Part shown: positions 54,152 to 61,805 of the stretch, piece after piece
Numbering within the stretch: position 1 is the first letter of the stretch
How the letters are laid out: each line of letters begins with the position of its first letter
Origin: Actinocorallia aurantiaca
Lineage (GTDB): Bacteria > Actinomycetota > Actinomycetes > Streptosporangiales > Streptosporangiaceae
Length of the DNA stretch: 64,000 nt
Direction of reading: 5' to 3'
NCBI RefSeq assembly: GCF_039533685.1
Contig: NZ_BAAATZ010000009.1
Coordinates: 372,001 to 436,000 of the forward strand
Position numbers and translations under genes: made by a program
Notes under the pieces: generated by a model
What the model was told of the DNA's origin: nothing
Database searches by the model: none
The model's input: only the letters and a program-made list of their open reading frames with translations

Positions 54152-54894
54152 GGCAGCCAGCTCCTCGGCGCCGCGGCGCGGGCGAGCAGCTGGGTCACGT
54201 AGGCCTCGCGGACGTCCTGCGGCGAGCCGAAACCCGGTTCGCCGGAGAGCCAGGCCTCGGGGACGAGCGCGACGGCCGAGCGCAGCAGCTCCTCGGTGAC
54301 GAGGGGGAGCAGCGCGGCCTCGGCGCCCCTGAGGTCCTTGGCGTAGGGCTTGAAGACGTGGTCGTCCACGTCGTAGGGCCGGTGCACCAGCTTGGCGGCG
54401 CTGGCCCAGGCGTGGTGGAAGTACAGGCTCGCGCCGTGGTCGATGAGCCAGACGTCCCCGTGCCAGACGAGCATGTTCGGGTTGCGCCAGCTGCGGTCGA
54501 CGTTGCCGATGAACGCGTCGAACCACAGGACGCGGCTGGCGAAGGCGGCGTCCGGCGTCCAGCCGAGCGGGTCGTAGCCGAGCGAGCCGGGCAGGAAGTC
54601 CACGCCGAGGTTCCAGCCGGGGCTGGCGTCGAGCAGGTCCTGCACCTCCTCGTCCGGCTCGTGCTTGGCCATGACGGGATCGAAGTCCAGGATGATCTGG
54701 TCGGGCGTGTGGAAGCCCAGCGCGCGGGCGAGGGCGCCGGCCAGGATCTCGGCGATCAGCGCCTTGCGGCCCTGACCGGCTCCGGTGAACTTGGCGACGT
54801 AGGTGCCCAGGTCGGCGGCCTCCACCAGGCCGGGCAGCGAGCCGCCCTCGCGCAGGGGCAGGACATACCGGGTGGCTTTGACTACAGGCAGCAC
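54148..54894 (-). CDS. HipA-like kinase domain protein
   Basis: 248 residues from GTG 54894. The C-terminal HipA-fold features are DAFIGNVDRSWRNPNMLVW and WLIDHGASLYFHH, giving the catalytic Asp, Asn and metal-binding Asp. The N-terminal part of classical HipA is missing, as is the HipB antitoxin; this short form is the one paired with DUF3037. It could phosphorylate a small molecule or protein rather than glutamyl-tRNA synthetase. Confidence 0.85.
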   Translation of the reverse strand: MLPVVKATRYVLPLREGGSLPGLVEAADLGTYVAKFTGAGQGRKALIAEILAGALARALGFHTPDQIILDFDPVMAKHEPDEEVQDLLDASPGWNLGVDFLPGSLGYDPLGWTPDAAFASRVLWFDAFIGNVDRSWRNPNMLVWHGDVWLIDHGASLYFHHAWASAAKLVHRPYDVDDHVFKPYAKDLRGAEAALLPLVTEELLRSAVALVPEAWLSGEPGFGSPQDVREAYVTQLLARAAAPRSWLP

Positions 54895-54910
54895 CCGCCA
54901 AGGCTATCCG

Positions 54911-55363
54911 TCAGGGGTGGTAGACCTGGTAGGCGAGGGTGATCTTTCCCCGCTTGTCGAAGCGCAGGCCCCACTGCGGGTTCATCTTCGGCTTTTCGAC
55001 GGCCTTGCGCAGCCCCTTCAGCCCGGTCTCGCGCATGCCGATCGATCCCTGGGACGTGGTGTAGAAGACGCAGATGGTCGCCTTCTTGGCGAAGGCGCGG
55101 GTGTGTTTCTTGCCGTAGGGCTTGTAGTAGCCGTCGTTGTACTGGGACGGCGTGTACTTCGCCCAGCGCCCGCTGAGCCCGCCGTACGGCCGCTTCTCGG
55201 AGACGGGACGGACGCCGCCCGGCCTGACGTCGACGACCTTCTGGAACTTCGGCGCCTTGACCTTCACCGAGCAGATGTTCCCCGCCGCCTGAGCGGGGGC
55301 GGCGGCGGCCAGGGGAGCGGCCAGGACGACGGCGGACGCGATGGCCATCAAGGGTGTACGCAT
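54911..55363 (-). CDS. Small secreted protein
   Basis: 150 residues from ATG 55363. Signal peptide ending AQA-A near residue 27. The mature part is basic and lysine-rich with two cysteines (NICSVKV and TICVFYTT) probably forming a disulfide, and ends with LRFDKRGKITLAYQVYHP. No known domain recognised. A decayed copy of the same C-terminal motif lies directly upstream (see 55391). Confidence 0.72.
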   Translation of the reverse strand: MRTPLMAIASAVVLAAPLAAAAPAQAAGNICSVKVKAPKFQKVVDVRPGGVRPVSEKRPYGGLSGRWAKYTPSQYNDGYYKPYGKKHTRAFAKKATICVFYTTSQGSIGMRETGLKGLRKAVEKPKMNPQWGLRFDKRGKITLAYQVYHP

Positions 55364-55390
55364 GCGTTTCTGCCTTTTCACTGGTTTCGA

Positions 55391-55470
55391 CTCACTACAG
55401 AAGATCATGTAGGCGGAGGTGATCTTTCCCTGTTTGTCGAAGCACATTCCCCCCGAGGGGCCAGGTTCTG
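55391..55470 (-). pseudogene. Relic of a paralogue of the small secreted protein
   Basis: The minus-strand frame reads GGMCFDKQGKITSAYMIF, matching WGLRFDKRGKITLAYQVY at the C-terminus of the gene just downstream. Nothing upstream of it continues the homology, so only the tail of a former tandem copy remains. Confidence 0.7.
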
Positions 55471-55601
55471 GACGGGACGTGCTCGAAGATCACAGACTTC
55501 GACGCGCGAACGGCCGGGGTGGTTCGGTAAAGATCATCATCGGGGGCGCTCCCCCGCGGCCGGTCCGCGCACGGCGTCCGGCGCGGGGGAGCGCCTCGGG
55601 C

Positions 55602-56384
55602 CTACCAGGCGCCCGGGTAGCCCTTCGGGACGAGGTTGCGCACGATGGACTCGACGGTCACCCCGTTGTAGGTGGTGAAGAACTGGATCTGGACGGGGTC
55701 CTGCACTTCTTTGTAGTGGATCCGGAACGGCGTGGCGGTCTGCCCCTCGGGGACGGTGACCTTGCCTCCATTGTCGATCGTGAGCAGGTCCGGCCGGTTG
55801 GACGTCACCGTCAGGGTGAGGCCGCCCTGAGGCGCGGCCGGGAGGATGTCGATGTGGGCTTCGAGCGAGCGGTCGAGCTTCGAGGAGTCCACGAACTCGT
55901 TGAAGTGGAGCGTGAACTTCGTCGGCTTGTAGGGGTTCGGGGCGTCGGGGGCAGGAGTCTTGACCGGGGTGAGGGTCAGCTTGCGCTTGAGGATCCTGCC
56001 GTTCAGCCCGGCGGCCACCACGCCGGTGCCGACCCGGGGGATCTTGGCGGTCCTGATGGTGAAGCGCACCTTCTTCTTGCCGGCCGGGACCTTCACCGAC
56101 TTCGGCACCTTGATGTAGGTGGCGCTCTTGGCCGCGAGCTTGACCTTCACGCCGCCCATGGGGGCGGCGGCGGTCAGGGTGACGACGCCGTAGGTCTTCT
56201 TTCCGCCGAGCATCTTGCGTTTGGCGAGCTTCAGCCCGGCGAGCTTCGGCTTCGCCTTGAGGTGGGCGACGTTCTGGATGGTGGCGGGGGCTCCGTCGAT
56301 CCGAGTGATCGCGTAACCGCCGGAGAGGGCGAGGGAGGCGGCGATCGTGCCGCCGATGAGAGCTCGTCTGAGCTGCCGGACCAA
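55602..56384 (-). CDS. Secreted Ig-like domain protein
   Basis: 260 residues from TTG 56384, supported by GGAAGG seven bases upstream and by the signal/anchor segment ALIGGTIAASLALSGGYAIT that follows. The rest is built of beta-rich repeats with Lys/Val patterns (YIKVPKSVKVPAGKKKVRFT, GGLTLTVTSNRPDLLTIDNG, KVTVPEGQTATPFRIHY), typical of bacterial Ig-like folds. A surface role is likely; no enzyme motif is seen. Confidence 0.72.
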   Translation of the reverse strand: MVRQLRRALIGGTIAASLALSGGYAITRIDGAPATIQNVAHLKAKPKLAGLKLAKRKMLGGKKTYGVVTLTAAAPMGGVKVKLAAKSATYIKVPKSVKVPAGKKKVRFTIRTAKIPRVGTGVVAAGLNGRILKRKLTLTPVKTPAPDAPNPYKPTKFTLHFNEFVDSSKLDRSLEAHIDILPAAPQGGLTLTVTSNRPDLLTIDNGGKVTVPEGQTATPFRIHYKEVQDPVQIQFFTTYNGVTVESIVRNLVPKGYPGAW

Positions 56385-56504
56385 GGGAACGGCCTTCCGG
56401 GGGGTAATGGGGGTCGATGATGCCGCCGTATGATTTCGGCTCCCCGTATCCACGTCAAAATCACTTCCACCGTCCGGCGGGGCGGTGTCCGGCTGGAGGC
56501 CTCC

Positions 56505-57386
56505 GTGCGCCTGGGAATCACGATGTTCGCCACCGACCGGACGGTGGCGCCGCACGAGCTGGCGGTCGCCGCGGAGGAGCGGGGGTTCTCCTCGCTCTAC
56601 CTGCCCGAGCACACGCACATCCCGGTGTCGAGGCTGACGCCCGGGCCGGCGACGCGGGAGGCGTCGGGGACGGGGGAGGCGCTCCTGCGGGGGACGTCGG
56701 GCGACGAGACGCTGCCGGAGGAGTACGCGCGGACGCTGGATCCGCTGGTGGCGCTGGGCGCGGCGGCCGCGGTGACGAGCACGATCACGCTGGGGACGGG
56801 GATCCTGCTGGCGGCCCAGCGGGAGCCGCTGGTGACGGCGAAGGCCGTCGCGTCGCTGCAGACGCTGTCGGGGGGCAGGTTCTCGCTGGGCGTCGGGTTC
56901 GGCTGGAACGAGGAGGAGGCCGCCGACCACGGGGTCGCCTGGGCGACGCGGCGCGAGCGGACCCGCGAGCACGTCCTGGCGATGCGCGCCCTGTGGCGGG
57001 ACGAGGTCGCCTCGTTCCGGGGCGGTCACGTGGCGTTCGAGCCGAGCTGGGCGTGGCCGAAGGCGGAGGTGCCGGTGCTGCTCGGCGGGGCGGGCGGGCC
57101 GAAGCTGTTCGCCGCGGTCGCCGAGTACGGGGACGGGTGGATGCCGATCGGCGGGGCGGGCCTCAGGGAGGCGCTGCCGAGGCTGGCCGCGGCCTGCGAG
57201 AGCGCCGGACGGGATCCGTCCGAGGTCTCCGTCATCCCGTTCGGGACCCTGCCCACCCCCGCCAAGCTGGAGTACTACGCCTCCCTGGGCGTCGAGGAGG
57301 TCGTCCTGCGGGTGCGGGGCGGCACCCGCGACGAGGTGCTGCCCGTGCTGGACTCCTACCGGGAGCTCATCCCAGCATCGGCATGA
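56505..57386 (+). CDS. F420-dependent LLM-class oxidoreductase
   Basis: 293 residues from GTG 56505 with GGAGG five bases upstream. TIM-barrel luciferase-like motifs: RGFSSLYLPEHTHIPVS, TSTITLGTGILLAAQR, GVGFGWNEEEAADHGV and PVLLGGAGGPKLF. The TIGR03619-type F420-dependent group fits best. It probably carries out hydride transfer to or from coenzyme F420 on an unknown substrate. Its 3' end overlaps the convergent thioesterase gene by 20 bases. Confidence 0.88.
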   Translation: MRLGITMFATDRTVAPHELAVAAEERGFSSLYLPEHTHIPVSRLTPGPATREASGTGEALLRGTSGDETLPEEYARTLDPLVALGAAAAVTSTITLGTGILLAAQREPLVTAKAVASLQTLSGGRFSLGVGFGWNEEEAADHGVAWATRRERTREHVLAMRALWRDEVASFRGGHVAFEPSWAWPKAEVPVLLGGAGGPKLFAAVAEYGDGWMPIGGAGLREALPRLAAACESAGRDPSEVSVIPFGTLPTPAKLEYYASLGVEEVVLRVRGGTRDEVLPVLDSYRELIPASA

Positions 57387-58023
57387 CGAACATGGCGGTG
57401 GCCTCGATCGTCACCTTGCCCTCGGCGTTGAGGATCCGTCCGACGGCGTAGGCCTTGCGTCCCTCGATCCGGTCGATCCGCGCCTCGGCGGTCAGCCGCT
57501 GGCCGAGCGGGGTGGGGCGGCGGTAGCGCAGCTCCAGGGAGGCGGTCAGGCCCGGGGTCCCGTTGTTGTTGGCGGCCAGGCCGAGCAGCTGGTCCAGGAC
57601 CATGGCGCTGACGCCGCCGTGGGCCAGGCCGGGAGGGCCCTCGTAGAGGAAGTTCAGGGTGAACTCGGTGCGGACCGAGCCGTCTTCGAGGAACTCGATC
57701 CTGCAGGGCGGGGCGATCGGGTTGAGCTCGCCGGTGACCGGGCTGGCGATCTGCTGGAGCATGCCTTCGCCCGGGGTGGTGTAGCCGTCGCCGGAGACGG
57801 GAGGAAACGCGCGGCGCGCGGCGTCGAGCCGGTCGGTGAGCGCCCGCACCTGCGCGGTGAGCTCGGTGAGCTCCTCCTCGGGGAGCGCGGTGTGCACGGT
57901 CGCCTCGTTCAGCCGCCGCACCTCGGCCGCGAGCGCCGACAGGTGTTCGACCCGCCGCTCGTCCAGCGGTTCCCGGGGCTGGACGGTGAAGATCGGGTGG
58001 GCGCTGGTACGGGCTCCGGGCAT
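57367..58023 (-). CDS. PaaI-type hotdog thioesterase
   Basis: 218 residues. A helical N-terminal region (about 1-90) precedes the hotdog fold with GPPGLAHGGVSAMVLDQLLG and LELRYRRPTPLGQRLTAEAR. The enzyme hydrolyses acyl-CoA thioesters. A perfect inverted repeat (58050-58070) lies 27 bases upstream of the start and probably mediates repression by a TetR-type regulator. The Asp in LDQLLG replaces the usual Glu/Asp nucleophile as in PaaI. Confidence 0.86.
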   Translation of the reverse strand: MPGARTSAHPIFTVQPREPLDERRVEHLSALAAEVRRLNEATVHTALPEEELTELTAQVRALTDRLDAARRAFPPVSGDGYTTPGEGMLQQIASPVTGELNPIAPPCRIEFLEDGSVRTEFTLNFLYEGPPGLAHGGVSAMVLDQLLGLAANNNGTPGLTASLELRYRRPTPLGQRLTAEARIDRIEGRKAYAVGRILNAEGKVTIEATAMFVMPMLG

Positions 58024-58049
58024 CGGTGCTCCTGATCGCTTTCGATAAA

Positions 58050-58070
58050 TTTTAGAACGTCATTCTAAAA
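58050..58070. promoter_or_regulatory. Inverted repeat upstream of the thioesterase
   Basis: TTTTAGAA-CGTCA-TTCTAAAA, perfect 8-base arms, AT-rich against the GC-rich background and 27 bases before the start codon. The form resembles actinobacterial TetR operators that control lipid genes. Confidence 0.6.
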
Positions 58071-58186
58071 CATCCGGAATCTACGTTTACAGCCGGGGCT
58101 TGTGTGGTTTGTGTGTTTTTGTGGTGATTCGTCCGGGTAATGCTCTGAAGGTCCGATCGGATGGCGTGAAGTTCTCAGGGGGGAAC

Positions 58187-58654
58187 ATGACGACGAAGAT
58201 GCAGGATCACGTCCGCGAGCTGATGAGCAAGGAGGCCTGCTGCACCATCCAGGCGCACGAGACGCTGGACCGCGCCGCCCAGCTCATGCGCGAGGAGGGG
58301 GTCGGGGCGTTGCCGATCGTGGGCTCGGACGGCCGGTTCGAGGGCATCATCACCGACCGCGACATCATCGTGAAGTGCATCGCGGCCGGGCACGACCCGT
58401 CCCGGGTCACCGCGGGAGACCTCGCCTCGGGGCTGTACTCGGTGTCGCCGGAGACCACCGTGCAGGAGGCCCTGGACCTCATGGAGGACCACCAGGTCAA
58501 GCGGCTTCCGGTCATCAAGGACAACCGCATGGTCGGCATGATCAGCGAGGCCGATCTGGCGCAGAACCTGCCGGACGACCAGCTCGCCGAGTTCGTCCAC
58601 CGCATCTACGCGCGGGCGAGCGGCAAGCGGGGAGCGGGCGGCGGACCCGGCTGA
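58187..58654 (+). CDS. CBS-domain pair protein
   Basis: 155 residues from ATG 58187, preceded by AGGGGGG. Two CBS motifs: HETLDRAAQLMREEGVGALP with GIITDRDI, and ETTVQEALDLMEDHQVKRLP with GMISEADLA. Such pairs bind adenosine nucleotides and sense energy status; in mycobacteria similar proteins (Hrp1) belong to the dormancy response. A bidirectional terminator lies downstream. Confidence 0.93.
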   Translation: MTTKMQDHVRELMSKEACCTIQAHETLDRAAQLMREEGVGALPIVGSDGRFEGIITDRDIIVKCIAAGHDPSRVTAGDLASGLYSVSPETTVQEALDLMEDHQVKRLPVIKDNRMVGMISEADLAQNLPDDQLAEFVHRIYARASGKRGAGGGPG

Positions 58655-58788
58655 GCACCTTCGCGAAGGGGGCCGGCGGCCCCCTTCCGCGCGCCCGGCC
58701 GTCCGAGGATCGGGGCGGCCTTCTACCGTCGAGGCGGTACCGGACGGGATAGGCGGGGCTCGTTCCGGTGCGGATCCGAACACGCCGC

Positions 58789-58830
58789 CCGCGGATCCCC
58801 GCGGCCCTCAGGGGTCGCGGGGATCCGCGG
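58789..58830. terminator. 15-bp-arm hairpin shared by the CBS and TetR genes
   Basis: CCGCGGATCCCCGCG and its exact complement flank a 12-base loop that contains the TetR stop codon. Placed between convergent genes, it can end both transcripts. Confidence 0.65.
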
Positions 58831-59389
58831 TCTCGGCGAGGACCCCGGCGAGGACGGTGCGGAGCGCCTCGGCCGTCCCGGTGGCGGCGGCGTCGCCGGT
58901 GGCGAGGCGGCGGACGGCCAGGCCGTAGAGGAGCGTGACGATCGTCGGCGCGTGGTGCTCGGGGCGGGCGATGCCCAGCGCCGTGAGGATGGACGTCGCC
59001 AGCCGGTCGTAGGCGGTGATGGAGCGCTCGGCGGCGGGCCGCAGCCCGGGGTCGCGGGCGGCCTGCAGGTGCAGTTCGAGGTGGGCCACCTGCTCGGGCC
59101 CGTTGGCGAAGGCGACGATGGCCCGCTGGACCTCGTCCGCGGCCTGCGCGGGGGAGAGCCCGGCGTCCGCCAGGGCGAGGGCGGCCCCGGTTATGCGGTC
59201 GATCTCGGCGTCGGCGAAGCGGTCGAGGCATTCGCGCAGCAGATCCGTCTGGGAGCCGAAGTGGTAGGTGAGGGTGCCCAGGGAGACGCCGGCGGCGGCG
59301 GCGACGCGCCGGTTGGTGAGGGCGCCGACACCGTGCTCCGCGATGAGCCGCAGGGCCGCGTCGAGGAGGCGCTCGCGTGCTTCGTTCAT
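58808..59389 (-). CDS. TetR-family transcriptional regulator
   Basis: 193 residues. N-terminal HTH: RERLLDAALRLIAEHGVGAL, VAAAAGVSLGTLTYHFGSQT. The C-terminal part is all-helical as in the family. It is divergent from the amidase gene with 68 bases between the starts, which hold a perfect 18-base palindrome. It is predicted to repress both itself and the amidase. Confidence 0.93.
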   Translation of the reverse strand: MNEARERLLDAALRLIAEHGVGALTNRRVAAAAGVSLGTLTYHFGSQTDLLRECLDRFADAEIDRITGAALALADAGLSPAQAADEVQRAIVAFANGPEQVAHLELHLQAARDPGLRPAAERSITAYDRLATSILTALGIARPEHHAPTIVTLLYGLAVRRLATGDAAATGTAEALRTVLAGVLAETADPRDP

Positions 59390-59426
59390 GAGGGACCCTC
59401 TTCCCAGGCTGAGGAATCCAGCTTAT

Positions 59427-59444
59427 CGTTCGTTCGAACGAACG
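59427..59444. promoter_or_regulatory. TetR operator palindrome
   Basis: CGTTCGTTCGAACGAACG is a perfect 18-base palindrome made of overlapping CGTTCG units, located between the TetR and amidase starts (13 bases before the amidase GTG). Confidence 0.8.
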
Positions 59445-59457
59445 AGAGAGGGACACG

Positions 59458-60855
59458 GTGAGCGGACTCGCGTACAAGGGGCTTGCGGAGCAGGCGGAGC
59501 TGGCGGCGTCGGGGCAGGTGAGCGCGAAGGAGCTGGTGGAGGCGTCCCTCGCCCGGATCGACGAGGTCGACGGCAGGGTCGGCGCCTTCCGGGTCGTGCG
59601 CCACGAGGCCGCCCGCGCCGAGGCCGCCGAGGCCGACCGGAGGCTCGCCGCGGGGGAGCGGCTGCCGCTGCTGGGGGTCCCCGTCGCCATCAAGGACGAC
59701 ACCGACCTGACCGGCGAGACGACGCCGTTCGCGGTGATCGGCGACCACCTCCCGGCCACCCGCGACGGCGAGCAGGTGCGCAAGCTGCGGGCCGCCGGGG
59801 CGATCATCGTCGGCAAGACGCGGACGTGCGAGATCGGGCTGTGGCCCTTCAGCGAGTCGCCCGGCTACGGGGCGGCACGCAACCCCTGGAAGCTCGGCTT
59901 CACCCCCGGCGGCTCGTCCGGCGGCTCGTCCGCGGCGGTCGCGGCGGGCATGGTCGCGGCGGCCGTGGGCTCGGACGGGGCCGGCTCCATCCGCATCCCG
60001 GCCGCCTGGACGAACCTCGTCGGCATCAAGCCGCAGCGGGGACGGGTCTCGGGCCACCCGCACACCGACCCGTTCAACGGCCTGACGGTGTGGGGCCCGC
60101 TGGCCCGCACCGTCGAGGACGCCGCGCTGCTCCTGGACGTCCTCACCGGCAGCCACCCCGAGGACGTGCACCGGCTCGACCCGCCGCGCACCCCCTTCGC
60201 CGAGGCCGCGCGGAAGGACCCCGGCAGGCTGCGCGTCGCCGTCTCCTTCAAGACGGCCCCCGGCGTCACCGGGAGGATCGACCCCGAGGTCCGCCGGGCC
60301 GTCGAGCGGACGGCGCGGCTGCTCACCGACCTGGGCCACAAGGTCTTCCCCGCCGACCCCGACTACGGGCCCGTCGCCCTCGGCCTGGTCGCGCGCGGCC
60401 CCGCGGGCGTGGCCGACTGGCTCGACTCCATGCCCGGCGCCCGGCCCGAGGCGCGCACCGAGGTGGAGGCGAAGATCGGCCGGACCGTCGGGCGGAGGCT
60501 GCTGCCCCTGGCCCGGCGCATGGACCCGTACCTGCGCCGCCGCGTCGGCCGCATCTTCCGGTACGCCGACGTGGTGCTCACCCCGACCACCGCGCAGCTG
60601 CCGTCGAAGGTCGGCGCGTTCGACGGCGCCGGCTACCAGAAGACCCAGTCGGGGGTCGCCGCGCTGTGCCCGCTGGCCTGGCCGTGGAACGTCATGGGCT
60701 GGCCGGGCGTGAGCGTCCCGGCCGGGTTCAGCGCGGACGGCCTTCCGATCGGCGCGCAGCTCCTCGGCCACGACAGCGAGGAGGCGAGGCTCATCTCCCT
60801 CGCGGCGCAGCTGCAGGAGGCGGAGCGCTGGCAGGATCTGACTCCCGCTCTCTGA
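59458..60855 (+). CDS. Amidase-signature family hydrolase
   Basis: 465 residues from GTG 59458. The Ser-cisSer-Lys triad is visible: Lys in VPVAIKDDTD and the Ser pair in FTPGGSSGGSSAAVAAG, with GSDGAGSIRIPA following. It hydrolyses carboxamides to acid and ammonia; substrate unknown. Controlled by the divergent TetR protein. The 3' end overlaps the convergent endonuclease V gene by 65 bases. Confidence 0.92.
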   Translation: MSGLAYKGLAEQAELAASGQVSAKELVEASLARIDEVDGRVGAFRVVRHEAARAEAAEADRRLAAGERLPLLGVPVAIKDDTDLTGETTPFAVIGDHLPATRDGEQVRKLRAAGAIIVGKTRTCEIGLWPFSESPGYGAARNPWKLGFTPGGSSGGSSAAVAAGMVAAAVGSDGAGSIRIPAAWTNLVGIKPQRGRVSGHPHTDPFNGLTVWGPLARTVEDAALLLDVLTGSHPEDVHRLDPPRTPFAEAARKDPGRLRVAVSFKTAPGVTGRIDPEVRRAVERTARLLTDLGHKVFPADPDYGPVALGLVARGPAGVADWLDSMPGARPEARTEVEAKIGRTVGRRLLPLARRMDPYLRRRVGRIFRYADVVLTPTTAQLPSKVGAFDGAGYQKTQSGVAALCPLAWPWNVMGWPGVSVPAGFSADGLPIGAQLLGHDSEEARLISLAAQLQEAERWQDLTPAL

Positions 60856-61519
60856 GCGCGGCGCGCGACAGCCGGTCGGACTGCCGGGTGGTCTCCGGCA
60901 GCCGGTAGGACGGGCTGAGCGCCAGGACGTGGCGGGTCGCCGTGTCGAGGTCGACGCGGTGGCCCACCGAGACGTAGACGGGTTTGACGCCCGTCTGCGT
61001 CCGCAGGGTGCGTCCGACGACCTCGCCCTCGTGGACGAGGTCGGTGAACGAGCCCCGCTCCCGTCCGGGTTCGACGTGCTCGCCGACCAGGAACGTCTTG
61101 CCCACGCCCACCGCGGGCAGCCCGGTGAGCAGCCCCAGGTGGCAGGCGAGCCCGAACCGCCGGAAGTGGGCCCGCCCGTGGCCGTCGCAGACGAGCAGGT
61201 CGGGCGTGGCGCGCAGCTTCCGCAGCGCCGACAGCAGCGCGGGCAGTTCCCGGAAGGCGAAGAGGCCGGGGACGTAGGGGAAGGACGGCCGTTCGACGGC
61301 GACGGCCGACTCGACGACCCGCAGCGTCGCGGCGTCCAGCACCACGACGGCCGCGGCGACCGCCTCGTCGGAATGGCTGCCGTAGGCGACGTCGAGCCCC
61401 GCGACGGTGCGTACGACGGCGGGCCCGGGCTCCTCCCGGACGCGGTCGCGCAGCCGCTCCTGAAGCGCCTCCGCCTCCTCCACGGAGTCGGGCCAGGAGT
61501 GCAGGTCCTCGATGTCCAT
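60791..61519 (-). CDS. nfi: Endonuclease V
   Basis: 242 residues from ATG 61519. VAGLDVAYG (catalytic Asp), VPGLFAFRELPALL, LLVCDGHGRAHFRRFGLACH and GVGKTFLVG are family hallmarks. It cuts DNA one base 3' of deoxyinosine and other lesions. A TACCCT box followed by 7 bases and the ATG suggests a leaderless transcript. The last 22 codons overlap the amidase gene on the opposite strand. Confidence 0.95.
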   Translation of the reverse strand: MDIEDLHSWPDSVEEAEALQERLRDRVREEPGPAVVRTVAGLDVAYGSHSDEAVAAAVVVLDAATLRVVESAVAVERPSFPYVPGLFAFRELPALLSALRKLRATPDLLVCDGHGRAHFRRFGLACHLGLLTGLPAVGVGKTFLVGEHVEPGRERGSFTDLVHEGEVVGRTLRTQTGVKPVYVSVGHRVDLDTATRHVLALSPSYRLPETTRQSDRLSRAALRERESDPASAPPPAAAPRGR

Positions 61520-61805
61520 GGAGGCGAGGGTATGAGCTGTTGTCGGTTGAGTGTTCGGAAGTGTCCATGAGGTTCCCTGGTCGTCTGTGGCCTCGCCCAT
61601 GGAACTTGCGTCGTAGCCTGTGCGGCCGGGTACCGGCTGGTGGTCTCTCCGGATGCCCGGGGGAGGGATGTGCGGGTTTCCCGTCCATGCCCGCAGCGTC
61701 GTGAGTAGGTTGTGTTCCGGTCACACCCGGTGACCTCGGGCAGGTGGGAAGGGGGCGGCATGCCGACGATCCGCAATCGCCGCCCGGATCCTGAGGCGGT
61801 CCGGC

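Noticed and set aside
54148..54894. Classical HipBA toxin-antitoxin
   Set aside because: No HipB-like HTH gene is adjacent and the N-terminal HipA subdomain is missing; it belongs to the DUF3037-paired type.
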